From: Enhydrobacter sp.
GTDB lineage: Bacteria; Pseudomonadota; Alphaproteobacteria; Reyranellales; Reyranellaceae
Length of the DNA stretch: 64,000 nucleotides
Reading direction: 5' to 3'
Assembly: GCF_030246845.1 (NCBI RefSeq)
Contig: NZ_CP126889.1
Location: 3,839,001-3,903,000 of the forward strand
Part shown: positions 27,371 through 35,745 of the stretch, one piece after another
How the letters are laid out: the number at the start of each line of letters is the position of its first letter
How positions within the stretch are numbered: position 1 is the stretch's first letter
Notes under the pieces: model-generated
Databases searched by the model: none
What the model was told of the DNA's origin: nothing
The model's input: only the letters and a program-made list of their open reading frames with translations
Made by a program: the position numbers and the translations under genes

Positions 27371-27572
27371 ACAACTAATATGATGTATATGTACCCTGTA
27401 TTACCAGTGACAAGACTGTGCGCATCTAGGGATGGAAGTGAGAAAGCCGGTCGGCTGGAACTTGAGGCGCTTACGCGTCGCAAAGCGGCTGACCATCGAG
27501 GAACTGGCAGTCCGACGCATGCTTCGACGTTATGGTGATGAACTCAGTGTTTCACTGTGCCCTTCGCCATAG
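27371..27572 (+). pseudogene. Partial duplicate of the XRE regulator gene and its promoter region
   Basis: Bases 27371 to about 27512 repeat 28425 to about 28566. This includes a shared upstream block (gtatatgtaccctgtattacc, shown here over 20 bases) and the first ~27 codons of the XRE gene. The ATG at 27432 opens a 46-residue frame, MEVRKPVGWNLRRLRVAK then RLTIEELAV, after which similarity ends and an unrelated tail stops at 27572. The second half of the helix-turn-helix is missing, so it should not bind DNA normally. Confidence 0.7.
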
Positions 27573-28314
27573 GGCTCAAAAGATCCGGATTGAACGTCAT
27601 ATTAATTGTTTTCCACCGGTCGTACGTCGCGGGGTCTAATGGCCAGGGCTGACAACGCGGATTCATGACGGCTCGCCAGGCTGAATCAGCGGCTGCTCGA
27701 TAGGCACCTTGTTTATTGTATCGACCGACGTCTTGGACCTCGGCCGAAGCCGGGGTGCCGTCTCGGTTCATTTTGATGACCAGCGAGACGATCACCCCAT
27801 CGTAACCACCGAAAGAAGACCAACACGGCCTGATCTTGTTTCTGACGGCCTCTATTGAGGCGGCATTCACCGCTTCCTGGTGCGGTTCCGCTTCCATCCG
27901 TTGTCGCTGCTGCTTTTCTGCTTGCTGGCGATCCTCTTCAATCTTTCGCCGCACGAAGTCCTCATCGACGTCGCAGCCGGTCGACGCGATCCAGCCGACG
28001 TCTCCGTTTCGAACCCATCCTGCGTTCATTAACGCCGACGTGGCGGCCTGCGCAGATGAATAAGGTCCAAACTTTCTTACCGGTATTCGAGCTTTCTCCA
28101 TCGGAAGCTCCTTCAGTTCCGCGGCAGGGAGAACCATGGCCAAGCAAGCTTGGGACCGGTCGAAAGTGCCGTCGTGAATAGCAAACGTGTTCGTGCCTAT
28201 CACGACGAACCATCCTTCCTGGGCTGGCCCAGGAAGCGCCTGGGCAAAGAGAAGAACAGGTAGAGCCATTACAAAGACGAGGCTAATGGCGATACGGCAT
28301 ATTGTTTTGTTCAT
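27544..28314 (-). CDS. Exported protein with TolA/TonB C-terminal-like domain
   Basis: The start at MNKTICRIAISLVFVMALPV gives 256 residues with a signal peptide ending near LLFAQA. The middle holds a possible SPOR-like segment (KFGPYSSAQAATSALMNAGW) and a Gln/Glu-rich helix (RRKIEEDRQQAEKQQRQRME). The C-terminal part, IRPCWSSFGGYDGVIVSLVI, then GTPASAEVQDV and AWRAVMNPRCQPW, matches the TolA/TonB C-terminal pattern of an exported 'cell envelope' protein. Partner and role are inferred. The longer frame to 28389 lacks protein character. Confidence 0.7.
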   Translation of the reverse strand: MNKTICRIAISLVFVMALPVLLFAQALPGPAQEGWFVVIGTNTFAIHDGTFDRSQACLAMVLPAAELKELPMEKARIPVRKFGPYSSAQAATSALMNAGWVRNGDVGWIASTGCDVDEDFVRRKIEEDRQQAEKQQRQRMEAEPHQEAVNAASIEAVRNKIRPCWSSFGGYDGVIVSLVIKMNRDGTPASAEVQDVGRYNKQGAYRAAADSAWRAVMNPRCQPWPLDPATYDRWKTINMTFNPDLLSPMAKGTVKH

Positions 28315-28485
28315 GGCACAGCGGACAGTGCGTTCATTCAGAGATAGGGCTCGTGCGAGCCACACGCGATTGCTCCTGCTGCGATTCATTCGGCGATGCC
28401 CATGCTTGAGGCGGTATGCGCACTACAACTAATATAGTGTATATGTACCCTGTATTACCAGTGACAAGACTGTTCGCTTCCAGGC

Positions 28486-28758
28486 ATGGAGGCGAGAAAA
28501 CTGGTCGGCTGGAACGTGAGGCGCTTGCGCGTCGCAAAGGGGCTGACCATCGAGGAATTGGCGGGCCGAGCCGAGGCAGACGCTTCTTTTGTCGCGCGAC
28601 TGGAGCGCGGTCAGGTCAATGTCGGCATCCTGATGCTAGAGCGGCTTGCCAAGCAGCTCGGAGCCAAGCTGGTAGAATTCATGGTCGAACCCGAAGCGGG
28701 GGCCAAGCCGCCCAAACCCCTCAAAGCGGGCCGCAAGCCGGGCTCCAATAGAAGTTAG
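28486..28758 (+). CDS. XRE family transcriptional regulator
   Basis: A 90-residue protein that is essentially one helix-turn-helix: VGWNVRRLRVAKGLTIEELA, then GRAEADASFVARLERGQVNV, then LMLERLAKQLGAKLVEFMVE. A basic Lys/Pro-rich tail (PPKPLKAGRKPG) follows. Small XRE proteins of this type are usually repressors or partners of toxin or mobile functions; no such partner is adjacent. Its 5' region is duplicated at 27371. A TATAT-rich block just upstream of the gene (28430-28445) may hold the promoter. Confidence 0.85.
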   Translation: MEARKLVGWNVRRLRVAKGLTIEELAGRAEADASFVARLERGQVNVGILMLERLAKQLGAKLVEFMVEPEAGAKPPKPLKAGRKPGSNRS

Positions 28759-28824
28759 CGGAGGCGACAACGTCAGAACGAATTTCATGTCGCCGTGTTG
28801 ATCTGACCTCAATGGCTCTGATTC

Positions 28825-29193
28825 ATGTCTGACCCAGACCGAACACTGGAGCCGGCCATTGCTCGCGCCCTAAGAGCCCGTCAGGCGCGAATGATCGAGA
28901 ACAACAAGCCGGAGAATTTTGACAGGCTTGCGCGCTTGATTGCTCCTGCGCCACCGCACTGGCTAAAGGAATTTTTGCAAGGCTGGGTTCCCAGCATTGC
29001 GCTGGCCGGTGGTGTTGAGGAGCGCCAACCGACACGAGCAGAAATGTTGGAGGTTTTGGCCGAGGTGTCCGAGGCAGCGGCATTGTTGACACGCGCCTTG
29101 GGGGAATCTGCGATCTGTGAGTTTCTCAATGTAGACCCGTCAGTCCCTTTGGATGCGCCAGTGACCTGCCCTGTTTCTTCGGACCACGGATAA
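28825..29193 (+). CDS. Hypothetical protein
   Basis: A 122-residue soluble helical protein with PAIARALRARQARMIENNKP, LARLIAPAPPHWLKEFLQGW and TRAEMLEVLAEVSEAAALLT. It ends right at the IS3 remnant (29196), so the C-terminus may have been altered by that insertion. It follows the XRE gene by 66 bp on the same strand and could be co-transcribed. No family recognised. Confidence 0.5.
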   Translation: MSDPDRTLEPAIARALRARQARMIENNKPENFDRLARLIAPAPPHWLKEFLQGWVPSIALAGGVEERQPTRAEMLEVLAEVSEAAALLTRALGESAICEFLNVDPSVPLDAPVTCPVSSDHG

Positions 29194-29195
29194 CT

Positions 29196-29800
29196 TTAGA
29201 GAACTGGCGTCTCCTGGCTCTGTTGTCCTTTCAAGGACGGTGTTGCAACGGGCCGGGGCGCGAAGCCCCCGATGAGCGCAGCGTCCCGGCCCGTTGCGGA
29301 AGCGGGAACTGCGTCGGTCTGTTTGAGCTTCGCGGCGAAGGCCGTCGGCGTCAAATAGCCCAGACTCGAATGCGGCCGCACCTCGTTGTAGTGCCGCCGC
29401 CAGGATTCGATCACAACCTTGGCCTCGGCGCGCGAGCGGAACCATTCGAGGCTGAGGCACTCGTCGCGGAACTTGCCGTTGAAGCTTTCGCTGACGCCGT
29501 TCTGCCACGGCTTGCCGGGATCGATCAGGGCGGTCTCGATCTTCTGGTCGGCCATCCACTTCAGCAGTGCGCGGGCGACGAACTCCGGGCCGTTGTCGGA
29601 ACGCAGATACAGCGGCGCGCCGCGCTCGCTGATCAGCCGCGCCAGCACCTCGATGACCCGGCCGGAGCGGAGGCGGCCGTCGACCTCGATCGCCAGGCTC
29701 TCCTTGGTCCACTCGTCGGTCACGGTCAGGCACTTGAGCTGCTGGCCGTTGCCGATGCTCGCTGTGCCTTGCCTTTGGCTATCGCTCTCCGCCAAACCCT
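29196..29800 (-). pseudogene. IS3 family transposase OrfB, C-terminal fragment
   Basis: The integrase core of an IS3-type OrfB is recognisable: NGQQLKCLTVTDEWTKESLA, RGAPLYLRSDNGPEFVARAL (second Asp), IDPGKPWQNGVSESFNGKFR (Glu) and HYNEVRPHSSLGYLTP. The N-terminal helix-turn-helix region and the first Asp motif are lost near 29800, where DUF2130-related sequence begins. OrfA is absent. A remnant unable to move on its own. Confidence 0.8.
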
Positions 29801-29839
29801 GATCGAAGTACAAGGTGCGCGCCAAGCAACTCAAGGCCA

Positions 29840-30125
29840 GCAATCGAAGATGGAGCTGGTTTACCAGTACCTAACTGGGCCGCGGTTTCGACAGAGGGTG
29901 GAGGCGATCGTCGAGAGGTTTTCCGATATGCAGGCCGACCTCGAGAGAGAGCGGCGCGCCGCGACCAGGCTTTGGGCCAAGAGGGAAGCCCAAATCCGCG
30001 GTGTCATTGAGGCGACCATAGGCATGTACGGCGACCTTCAAGGCATCGCCGGACAAGCGCTCGAGGAAATCGAGGGGCTCACATTGCCATTGATCGAGGC
30101 TCAACCGTCGACTCCAACAGGATAA
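29840..30125 (+). pseudogene. DUF2130 protein C-terminal remnant
   Basis: From the ATG at 29850: MELVYQYLTGPRFRQRVEAI, then SDMQADLERERRAATRLWAK and IEATIGMYGDLQGIAGQALE. This is the C-terminal, coiled-coil end of DUF2130 proteins (YLTSPRFRxRVExIVExFxDMQxDLxxERxA). The several hundred residues upstream are missing, replaced by the IS3 remnant on the opposite strand. If translated from 29850 it would be a 91-residue fragment. Confidence 0.7.
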
Positions 30126-30567
30126 GTGTCATGACAATGATCCTTGGGCGGATGGTATCCTCGCCAAGGCCGTCGGCGACTAAGCCAGTGTTGAGACGCC
30201 CTTAACCACAGCCGTCGGGAGTGGAGCGGCGAGAGTAAGTGCAGGGGGCTGCATGGATCCACGAGAATTCCTCTGACGCTTGTGGCCAACTGAGTACATT
30301 TGGCCACAAGTCCTCGATCAGATCGTCACTGGCACGTTGTTGTGTCACCAGTGAATGACTCGCTGCATCCGATCATTGCAATGGAATGATCGTCGCTTCG
30401 TTTTGAACTCTAGGCCCCCGGAGCGGCACGTTCACGCCAGCCATAGGATGGCTCGTTAGCGGTAAATATCGCAATGGCATGATCCGACGATTTGCTTGAG
30501 ATCGTTGGCACAGCAAGCGTGCATGTGGGACGCCGGCACTGGCGCCGGTCACCAGATGGAGCACGCG
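30126..30567. other. Intergenic region with three hairpins upstream of the recombinase module
   Basis: There is no gene here. Three inverted repeats lie within 115 bp: cttgtggccaa/ttggccacaag (30279-30289 and 30300-30310, 10-nt loop), tcactgg/ccagtga (30326-30332 and 30348-30354) and cgatcatt/aatgatcg (30370-30377 and 30385-30392). They may be regulatory, terminators, or recombinase sites. Confidence 0.55.
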
Positions 30568-30846
30568 ATGAGCAAGCAGAAGAAGACCACCAAGGTCACT
30601 GGCCGAGCAAAGACCGCAAAGAAGAAGCAGGGGACTGTTGCCGCCGGTACGACCAAAATCTCGCAACTGGAGGCGCTGCTGCGCCGACCGGAGGGGGCGA
30701 CGCTCGACCAGATCAGCGCCTCGATCGGCTGGCAGGCCCACAGCGTCCGCGGCGCGATGTCGGGCACACTGAAGAAGAAGCAGGGGCTCACGATCACCAG
30801 CGACAAGGTACAGGACGGACAGCGCATCTATCGGATCGCTGCCTGA
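30568..30846 (+). CDS. DUF3489 domain protein
   Basis: From MSKQKKTTKVTGRA a 92-residue protein (a second start 12 bp upstream gives MEHAMSKQ). A basic Lys-rich N-terminus is followed by ISQLEALLRRPEGATLDQIS, ASIGWQAHSVRGAMSGTLKK and QDGQRIYRI, a winged-helix-like DUF3489 domain. Such proteins are regularly found just upstream of DUF2924 and large serine recombinase genes in alphaproteobacteria, as here. DNA binding, perhaps as an accessory or regulator of recombination, is inferred from the fold pattern and context. Confidence 0.85.
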   Translation: MSKQKKTTKVTGRAKTAKKKQGTVAAGTTKISQLEALLRRPEGATLDQISASIGWQAHSVRGAMSGTLKKKQGLTITSDKVQDGQRIYRIAA

Positions 30847-30856
30847 GCTGAAGGCT

Positions 30857-31300
30857 ATGCGATCTGACGGAGATGCCCGGGAGGCCGAGATCCGACGACT
30901 GGACGATCTCGGCCTCGACGAGCTGCGCAAGCTCTGCGGCCCGGTGCTGGGGGCGGTGCCGGTGCACCACGGCGTCCACATGCTGCGGCGTCGACTGGCT
31001 TATGAGCTGCAGGCCAGGGCGCTGGGCGACCTGCCTTTGGAGACCCAGCGGCGGCTGCGGCGCCTGCATCAGTCCTTCAGGGCCGATCCGCAGCACAAGC
31101 CGATGCCCAGGCGCCCCCTCAAGCCCGGCCTAGTGCTGACGCGGAGCTGGCAGGGAGTACTGCACCAGGTCCAAGTGACGGACCAGGGCTTCGACTATCG
31201 TGGCGAACGGTTCGCCTCCCTGTCGGAAGTGGCCAGGCGCATCACCGGCACCCGCTGGTCGGGGCCTTTGTTCTTCGGCCTGAAGAGGACACGACCGTGA
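30857..31300 (+). CDS. DUF2924 family protein
   Basis: A 147-residue protein. The family pattern is clear: EIRRLDDLGLDELRKLCGPV, YELQARALGDLPLETQRRLR, then PGLVLTRSWQGVLHQVQV, GFDYRGERFASLSEVARRIT and TRWSGPLFFGLKR. The central strand-rich part resembles the segment RexW-x-G-x-x-H-x-V used to name the domain. It starts 10 bp after DUF3489, and its stop overlaps the recombinase start as GTGA, so the three genes form one operon. Its role is unknown. Confidence 0.88.
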   Translation: MRSDGDAREAEIRRLDDLGLDELRKLCGPVLGAVPVHHGVHMLRRRLAYELQARALGDLPLETQRRLRRLHQSFRADPQHKPMPRRPLKPGLVLTRSWQGVLHQVQVTDQGFDYRGERFASLSEVARRITGTRWSGPLFFGLKRTRP

Positions 31301-32877
31301 GTCCCAAGGTCAAACGCTGCGCGATCTATACCCGAAAGTCGTCGGAGGAGGGGCTGGAGCAGGCATTCAACTCCCTCGACGCTCAGCGCGAAGCCTGTGA
31401 AGCGTATATAAAGAGTCAGGCCCACGAAGGCTGGAAGCTCGTAAAGACCGCCTACGACGATGGTGGCTTCTCCGGCGGCACGATGGAGCGGCCGGCATTG
31501 CAGCGGCTGATGGCTGATCTGCGGCAGGGGCTGGTCGATGTAATCGTCGTCTACAAGATCGATCGGCTGACCCGGTCGTTGGCGGACTTCGCTCGCATCG
31601 TCGAGACGCTAGACCGGCAGGGCGCCTCGTTCGTGTCGATCACCCAACAGTTCAACACCACGACGTCGATGGGACGGCTTACGCTGAACGTGCTGCTCTC
31701 CTTCGCCCAGTTCGAGCGCGAGGTCACGGGCGAGCGCATCCGCGACAAGATCGCGGCTTCGAAACGCAAAGGGATGTGGATGGGCGGCAACCTGCCGCTC
31801 GGCTACGACCTGCAGGACCGCCGGCTCGTGATCAACGACCGGGAAGCCGAGACTGTCCGATACATCTACCAGCAGTACCTAGAGCTTGGCGCGGTCTCCG
31901 CGCTTCAGACCGAGCTCCGGCAGCAAGGCATCGTCAGCAAGGCCTGGGTCTCGGGCAGTGGCCGGCAGAAGGGTGGCCTGGGCTACAGCCGCGGCGCGCT
32001 ATATTACCTGCTGCGCAATCCGCTTTATGTCGGCCGGATCGCCCATCGCGGAGCAACATACGACGGTCAGCATTCGGCGATTGTGCCGCAGGAGCTATGG
32101 GATCAGGTGCAGGCGATGCTGACCCGCAATCGCCGTGGCACGCATCGAACCGCAAGAGCGGCCCAACCCTGTCTCTTGGCGGGGTATCTATACGACGATC
32201 GGGGCCACCTGATGAGCCCGTCGCACAGCCGCAAGACGACGGGGCAGCGCTATCGTTACTATGTTAGCCAGGCGCTGTTGCAAGGACGGGCGGACGAAGC
32301 GGGATCCGTTCGGCGTGTGTCGGCCGAGGCCATTGAATCCATCGTCGACCGGAGACTTTGCGAGGCGCTGCCACCACAGCAGCAGCAGGCATGGTCAAAA
32401 TCCTCCATCGACCAAAAGCGCATCCGCCTCAGGCATCTGGTCGAGTGCGTCATAATCAGTCGCGACAGCGTCGAGATCAAGGTGACCGAGGCAGGGCGTG
32501 AGACGCTGGCAGAGGCTGACTCCGGAGTGTTGAGCATTGTGACCGTGCTGAAGGCAGCAGCGGGAGGAAAGCAGATCGTCTCCCGCCACGCTTCTATGGC
32601 GCGAGCCGATCGTTCTCTCGTGAAGGCGATCGTCTGGGCGCGAGATCTGCGCCAGCGTCTGGAGCGGGAAGGCGCATCGCTGGACGAGCTGGCGCGGCAG
32701 GAAGGCTGCTCGCGACCCTACGTGAGCAGCATGATCAAGCTGGCTTACCTCGCGCCCACGATCACGCAGGCCATTCTCGACGGGACCCAGCCCGCCTCCC
32801 TCACCCTGGCTGACCTGATGAAGCGCGACGTTCCGGTCAATTGGACCGACCAGCGTCGCGCCTTCGGCTTCCTTTAG
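31297..32877 (+). CDS. Large serine recombinase
   Basis: A 526-residue site-specific recombinase with GTG start. The catalytic domain has the nucleophile Ser in CAIYTRKSSEEGLEQ, then GGFSGGTMERPALQRL and DRLTRSLADFARIVETL with the Arg residues, and FEREVTGERIRDKIAASK linking to the DNA-binding part. A recombinase domain (GYSRGALYYLLRNPLYVGRI) and a C-terminal helix-turn-helix-like segment (ELARQEGCSRPYVSSMIKLA) follow. The zinc-ribbon cysteine cluster of phage integrases is not evident. It is probably a mobile or invertase-type module; target site unknown. Confidence 0.93.
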   Translation: MSPKVKRCAIYTRKSSEEGLEQAFNSLDAQREACEAYIKSQAHEGWKLVKTAYDDGGFSGGTMERPALQRLMADLRQGLVDVIVVYKIDRLTRSLADFARIVETLDRQGASFVSITQQFNTTTSMGRLTLNVLLSFAQFEREVTGERIRDKIAASKRKGMWMGGNLPLGYDLQDRRLVINDREAETVRYIYQQYLELGAVSALQTELRQQGIVSKAWVSGSGRQKGGLGYSRGALYYLLRNPLYVGRIAHRGATYDGQHSAIVPQELWDQVQAMLTRNRRGTHRTARAAQPCLLAGYLYDDRGHLMSPSHSRKTTGQRYRYYVSQALLQGRADEAGSVRRVSAEAIESIVDRRLCEALPPQQQQAWSKSSIDQKRIRLRHLVECVIISRDSVEIKVTEAGRETLAEADSGVLSIVTVLKAAAGGKQIVSRHASMARADRSLVKAIVWARDLRQRLEREGASLDELARQEGCSRPYVSSMIKLAYLAPTITQAILDGTQPASLTLADLMKRDVPVNWTDQRRAFGFL

Positions 32878-32925
32878 ATCAGCGCAACCACAGTGGCGCT
32901 CTAATCGCATCGATTTCGGTTCGCG

Positions 32926-33006
32926 ATGATCAAGCTAGCGATTTATCTCACTCTTAGCATCGTGCAGGCGCTTCTCGACAAGGGCCAGCCAGCTGCCCAG
33001 ACTTAA
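32926..33006 (+). pseudogene. Remnant of a second recombinase C-terminus
   Basis: A short frame, MIKLAIYLTLSIVQALLDKG then QPAAQT, is related to the tail of the preceding recombinase (MIKLAYLAPTITQAILDGTQPAS). The similarity is also visible at DNA level (atgatcaagct, then gcaggc and ctcgac). It is too diverged to be a simple tandem duplication, so it may come from another recombinase once present here. Confidence 0.5.
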
Positions 33007-33034
33007 CCTGTGGATGTAGAGGAGAATGTAACCA

Positions 33035-33754
33035 ATGAAGACCGCCGACATTGACTACCGCGATGGTTCTCTGACCTGCCGCGGCTTTCTTGCCTATGAC
33101 GAGACGAAAGCCGGGCGCCGCCCCGGAGTCCTGGTCGTGCACGAGGCTTTCGGCCTCGGCAAGCACGCGATGGACCGGGCAAAGATGCTGGCCGGCCTTG
33201 GGTATGTCGCCTTCGCCGCTGACATGTTTGGTGAACGCATGCAGGTGACCGAGTTGCCAAAGGCGATCGAGATCATCACAGATCTGCTGGGCAATCCGCC
33301 GAAGCTGTTGGCGCGGGCCGGAGCCGCGCTCGAAGTGCTGCGTCAACGACCCGAGGTCGACGCCGCGCGGCTCGGTGGGATCGGTTTCTGCTTCGGCGGT
33401 TCGACCGTGTTGCAACTCGCGCGCAGTGGTGCGGACCTCAAGGGCGTCGTCAGCTTCCACGGCGCACTCTCGACCAAGGCGCCGGCTAAAGCGGGAAGCG
33501 TCAAGGCGGGGATACTTGCCTGCACTGGCGCGGACGATCCGATGATCCCGGCCGATCAAGTTGTCGCCTTCGAAGAGGAGATGCGTGCCGCCAAGGCCGA
33601 CTGGCAGGTCATTCAGTATGGCAACACCCTGCACAGCTTCACCAACCCCGAAGCCGACGGCTCACTCAACCCGGCGATCCTCTATAATGAGAAGACTGAC
33701 AAGCGTTCGTGGGCTGCGATGCGCGACTTCTTCCAGGAGAAGTTCGGAGCGTAG
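33035..33754 (+). CDS. Dienelactone hydrolase family protein
   Basis: A 239-residue alpha/beta hydrolase. Catalytic triad elements are visible: the nucleophile Cys in LGGIGFCFGGSTVLQLA, Asp in LACTGADDPMIPADQV, and His in YGNTLHSFTNPEADG. Family members hydrolyse lactones such as dienelactone in aromatic degradation, but many act on other esters, and no catechol pathway genes are near. The start follows a purine-rich GTAGAGGAGAATG. It is a single gene downstream of the recombinase remnant. Confidence 0.9.
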   Translation: MKTADIDYRDGSLTCRGFLAYDETKAGRRPGVLVVHEAFGLGKHAMDRAKMLAGLGYVAFAADMFGERMQVTELPKAIEIITDLLGNPPKLLARAGAALEVLRQRPEVDAARLGGIGFCFGGSTVLQLARSGADLKGVVSFHGALSTKAPAKAGSVKAGILACTGADDPMIPADQVVAFEEEMRAAKADWQVIQYGNTLHSFTNPEADGSLNPAILYNEKTDKRSWAAMRDFFQEKFGA

Positions 33755-34342
33755 AGTCCACAACGCCCGGCGAAGGACCCTTTCCGCCTGCGAATGTCGA
33801 TCATGACTGCATCTTGTTGCGTAAGTGCCAGAATGAGGCTCAGAGAGAAAAGGCGGAAAAGGCCCTGGTTTCAGAGAAAGGGGCCCGAAAATGGGCGTAC
33901 AGACTGACGCCGCATGACGCCAAGTGCCGGAAATGTCGGGATGAATTACAGGCGACCACCCGCGGAGAACATTCCGTACGGGTGGTTGGCTGTGGGGGCA
34001 GTCCCACTCGAACCCTTCTCCACGGCAAATTCGCTATTATCAGGGAATTTTACGGCGATTTGAGAGCCAACCTGAGGCCAGAGGGCAAGAAAGTGCAGCA
34101 AAAGCGGGGCTTTTTGTCGTGCTGCGCCCGACGTGAGCTATGCAGGAACAGCGAATTTGAAACAGCTTAACAGCGAATTAAAAGGCACGAACAGCGAACG
34201 GGAGGGAACGGGACGACGGGACTGGGTGGTATGGGGGTAAGCGTCCATTCCTCGCACACTTGTTGGCCACGGGCCATTTGCGATCTGACTTCCACGGCGA
34301 GTTATGCTGAGGAGGTGAGGGCGAATGGGCAACTGGACGGTC
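33755..34342. other. Intergenic region with a spaced 9-bp repeat
   Basis: The long plus frame at 33709-34170 has no recognisable protein. The motif aacagcgaa occurs three times on one strand (34147, 34169, 34190), spaced 22 and 21 bp. A segment with ctgtgggggcagtccca follows at about 33989. Noncoding sequence of this style, with irregular repeats, is frequent near mobile elements in rhizobial genomes; I cannot assign it. Confidence 0.4.
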
Positions 34343-34760
34343 ATGGGGACGGCTGAGGAGCGCGAGGCATTCTGGCCGGTCGCATCATGAGGCGTGGCAA
34401 CGCAGCAATCTGAACCAGCACGAGTATTGCGAAGCGCATGGACTGGTTCTGAAGCGCTTCGAGAACTGGCGGGCGAAGTTCAAGGATGAACCGGAGGTGC
34501 CGCAGAAGCTGCTGTACCGTCGGGGCAGCCGGCCAAGTCATATGACAGGTCATATGACGGTTCGCATGACTAAGGAGGGGTCGGACAGCATGGCGGTGCT
34601 CGCCGCCGGAGTGGCGGGGTGCCGCAGGTTCAGCGAGGAGGACAGGTGGGCGTGGGTTTCATTGCCTCTTTCCAGCGGAACAGCACCCGAACGGCATGCC
34701 CAGCGTCGAACATCCCAGGCTGGGACGCGTCGTCGACGATCCGGCGCTTCTCCTGATTGA
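34343..34760 (+). pseudogene. IS66-type accessory transposition protein (TnpA-like) remnant
   Basis: It starts MGTAEEREAFW, and after a one-base insertion continues in the next frame as RSHHEAWQRSNLNQHEYCEA, HGLVLKRFENWRAKFKDEP, QKLLYRRGSRPSHMTGHMT and RRFSEEDRWAWVS. The FWxxHHEAWxRSxLNQxEYC and RRFSEED segments resemble the N-terminal part of the accessory protein of IS66-like elements. It ends without the helix-turn-helix tail. No TnpB or TnpC follows here. Confidence 0.6.
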
Positions 34761-34978
34761 AATGTCCTGATTGAAATGCGCATCTGCGAGGAAGTGCACG
34801 TGGTGGACGCGGGCCAACGGTACCGACCAGCCAGCTGCGGTCACTTGCGGCCGGCGCGCCGCCAACCCGTCATGGATCCGGCCCCGCGCGTCTTATTCGA
34901 CGCAGTCAAGATTCCTCCTCCGACCTGACCGTCGCCCTGTCCCTCTAGCGGCTTCTAGGTGAATTGCATGAAGAGCGG

Positions 34979-35290
34979 CTAAGCCGTCATGACTTGGCGT
35001 CGAGCGCTTCTTTTCAAACTGGCAAGCTGGGAGCGAAGTTCACGTTCCGTTGTAGGAACGCCCTTTGCTTGGAAGTCGGCATGGACCTTCGCAACGACGT
35101 CAGGTTTGTCGAATTGGGCATGGACGACCGCTTCTGCGTAATCATCCGCCTCGGCCCCCGTAAGATCCAGGCGGGCCGCTGCCCATTCGCCGAACATCCG
35201 GTTGGCGCGTGCTGTGATCCTGAAGTGGAGATCCTGCTCGTGCCTGAATTGCTCCTCGAACTGCTTCTTGCGGTCCTCAAAGACGGTCAT
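34979..35290 (-). CDS. DUF1476 family protein (F1-ATPase inhibitor zeta-like)
   Basis: The start at MTVFEDRKKQFEEQFRHEQD gives 103 residues. The family pattern is kept: FxxRxxxFExxFxHxxxLxF, RANRMFGEWAAARLDLTG, and DDYAEAVVHAQFDKP. In Paracoccus and other alphaproteobacteria the family member zeta inhibits the F1Fo ATP synthase through its N-terminus. The same role is possible here but the copy is in an accessory region, so a divergent regulator is also possible. The longer frame to 35359 adds non-conserved residues. Confidence 0.85.
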   Translation of the reverse strand: MTVFEDRKKQFEEQFRHEQDLHFRITARANRMFGEWAAARLDLTGAEADDYAEAVVHAQFDKPDVVAKVHADFQAKGVPTTERELRSQLASLKRSARRQVMTA

Positions 35291-35565
35291 TTCATAAACT
35301 CCTCTGTCGATTTTTGGCCTCCTCACGACGCATTCCGGTGATGAAACGGACGCTCTCAAATCAGAGAGAGATCGCCTCGTCGCACCATTCTAATGTAGCC
35401 CGTCCGGGCCGCGAGACAAGGCTGCGCTATCACCCGCTTAGGGCGCCGAATGGAATGCCCAAGGACACCCGGCTGATACTGCTTGGATGAGTGCGCATGG
35501 CTTCCTGCTACAAAGCCTTTGCCTTCCGAAGTGTTTGCATGCATCCCGGGGCTGTGACACGTCTG

Positions 35566-35745
35566 CATCCCCTGCATGCCCAAGACGAACGGCAAGGCCG
35601 AGCGCTTCATCTAGACCGGCTTGCGTGACTGGGCCTACGAAACGTACGGCGACGGGGGGGCCGACCTTGGTGGTTACACCACTACAACTGGCATCAAGCT
35701 CGTGGCAGTATCTCTCGATCGGCAAACTGAAAGCCCAGTTTCCAT
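35566..35745 (+). pseudogene. IS481-type transposase C-terminal remnant
   Basis: KTNGKAERFI, then a stop codon, then GLRDWAYETYG in one frame, and WLHHYNWHQARGSISR in a second, match the end of IS481-type integrases (PxTNGKAERFIQTxLREWAY ... WLHxYNxHRPHxSI). A nonsense codon and a frame change make it dead. It lies just upstream of the next gene. Confidence 0.65.

Noticed and set aside
29223..29850. Plus frame running through the IS3 remnant into the DUF2130 fragment
   Set aside because: The first part is antisense to the transposase; only the end from about 29840 is protein-like.
30279..30310. Rho-independent terminator
   Set aside because: The 11-bp stem is strong but is not followed by a T-run, so the terminator reading was dropped in favour of an undefined inverted repeat.
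33709..34170. Plus frame with Cys-rich stretches downstream of the dienelactone hydrolase
   Set aside because: No start context and no family pattern; it overlaps the previous gene and contains noncoding-type repeats.
34140..34345. Possible tRNA or small RNA gene in the repeated AT-richer spacer
   Set aside because: No cloverleaf-like pairing or CCA-type ending could be found by eye.
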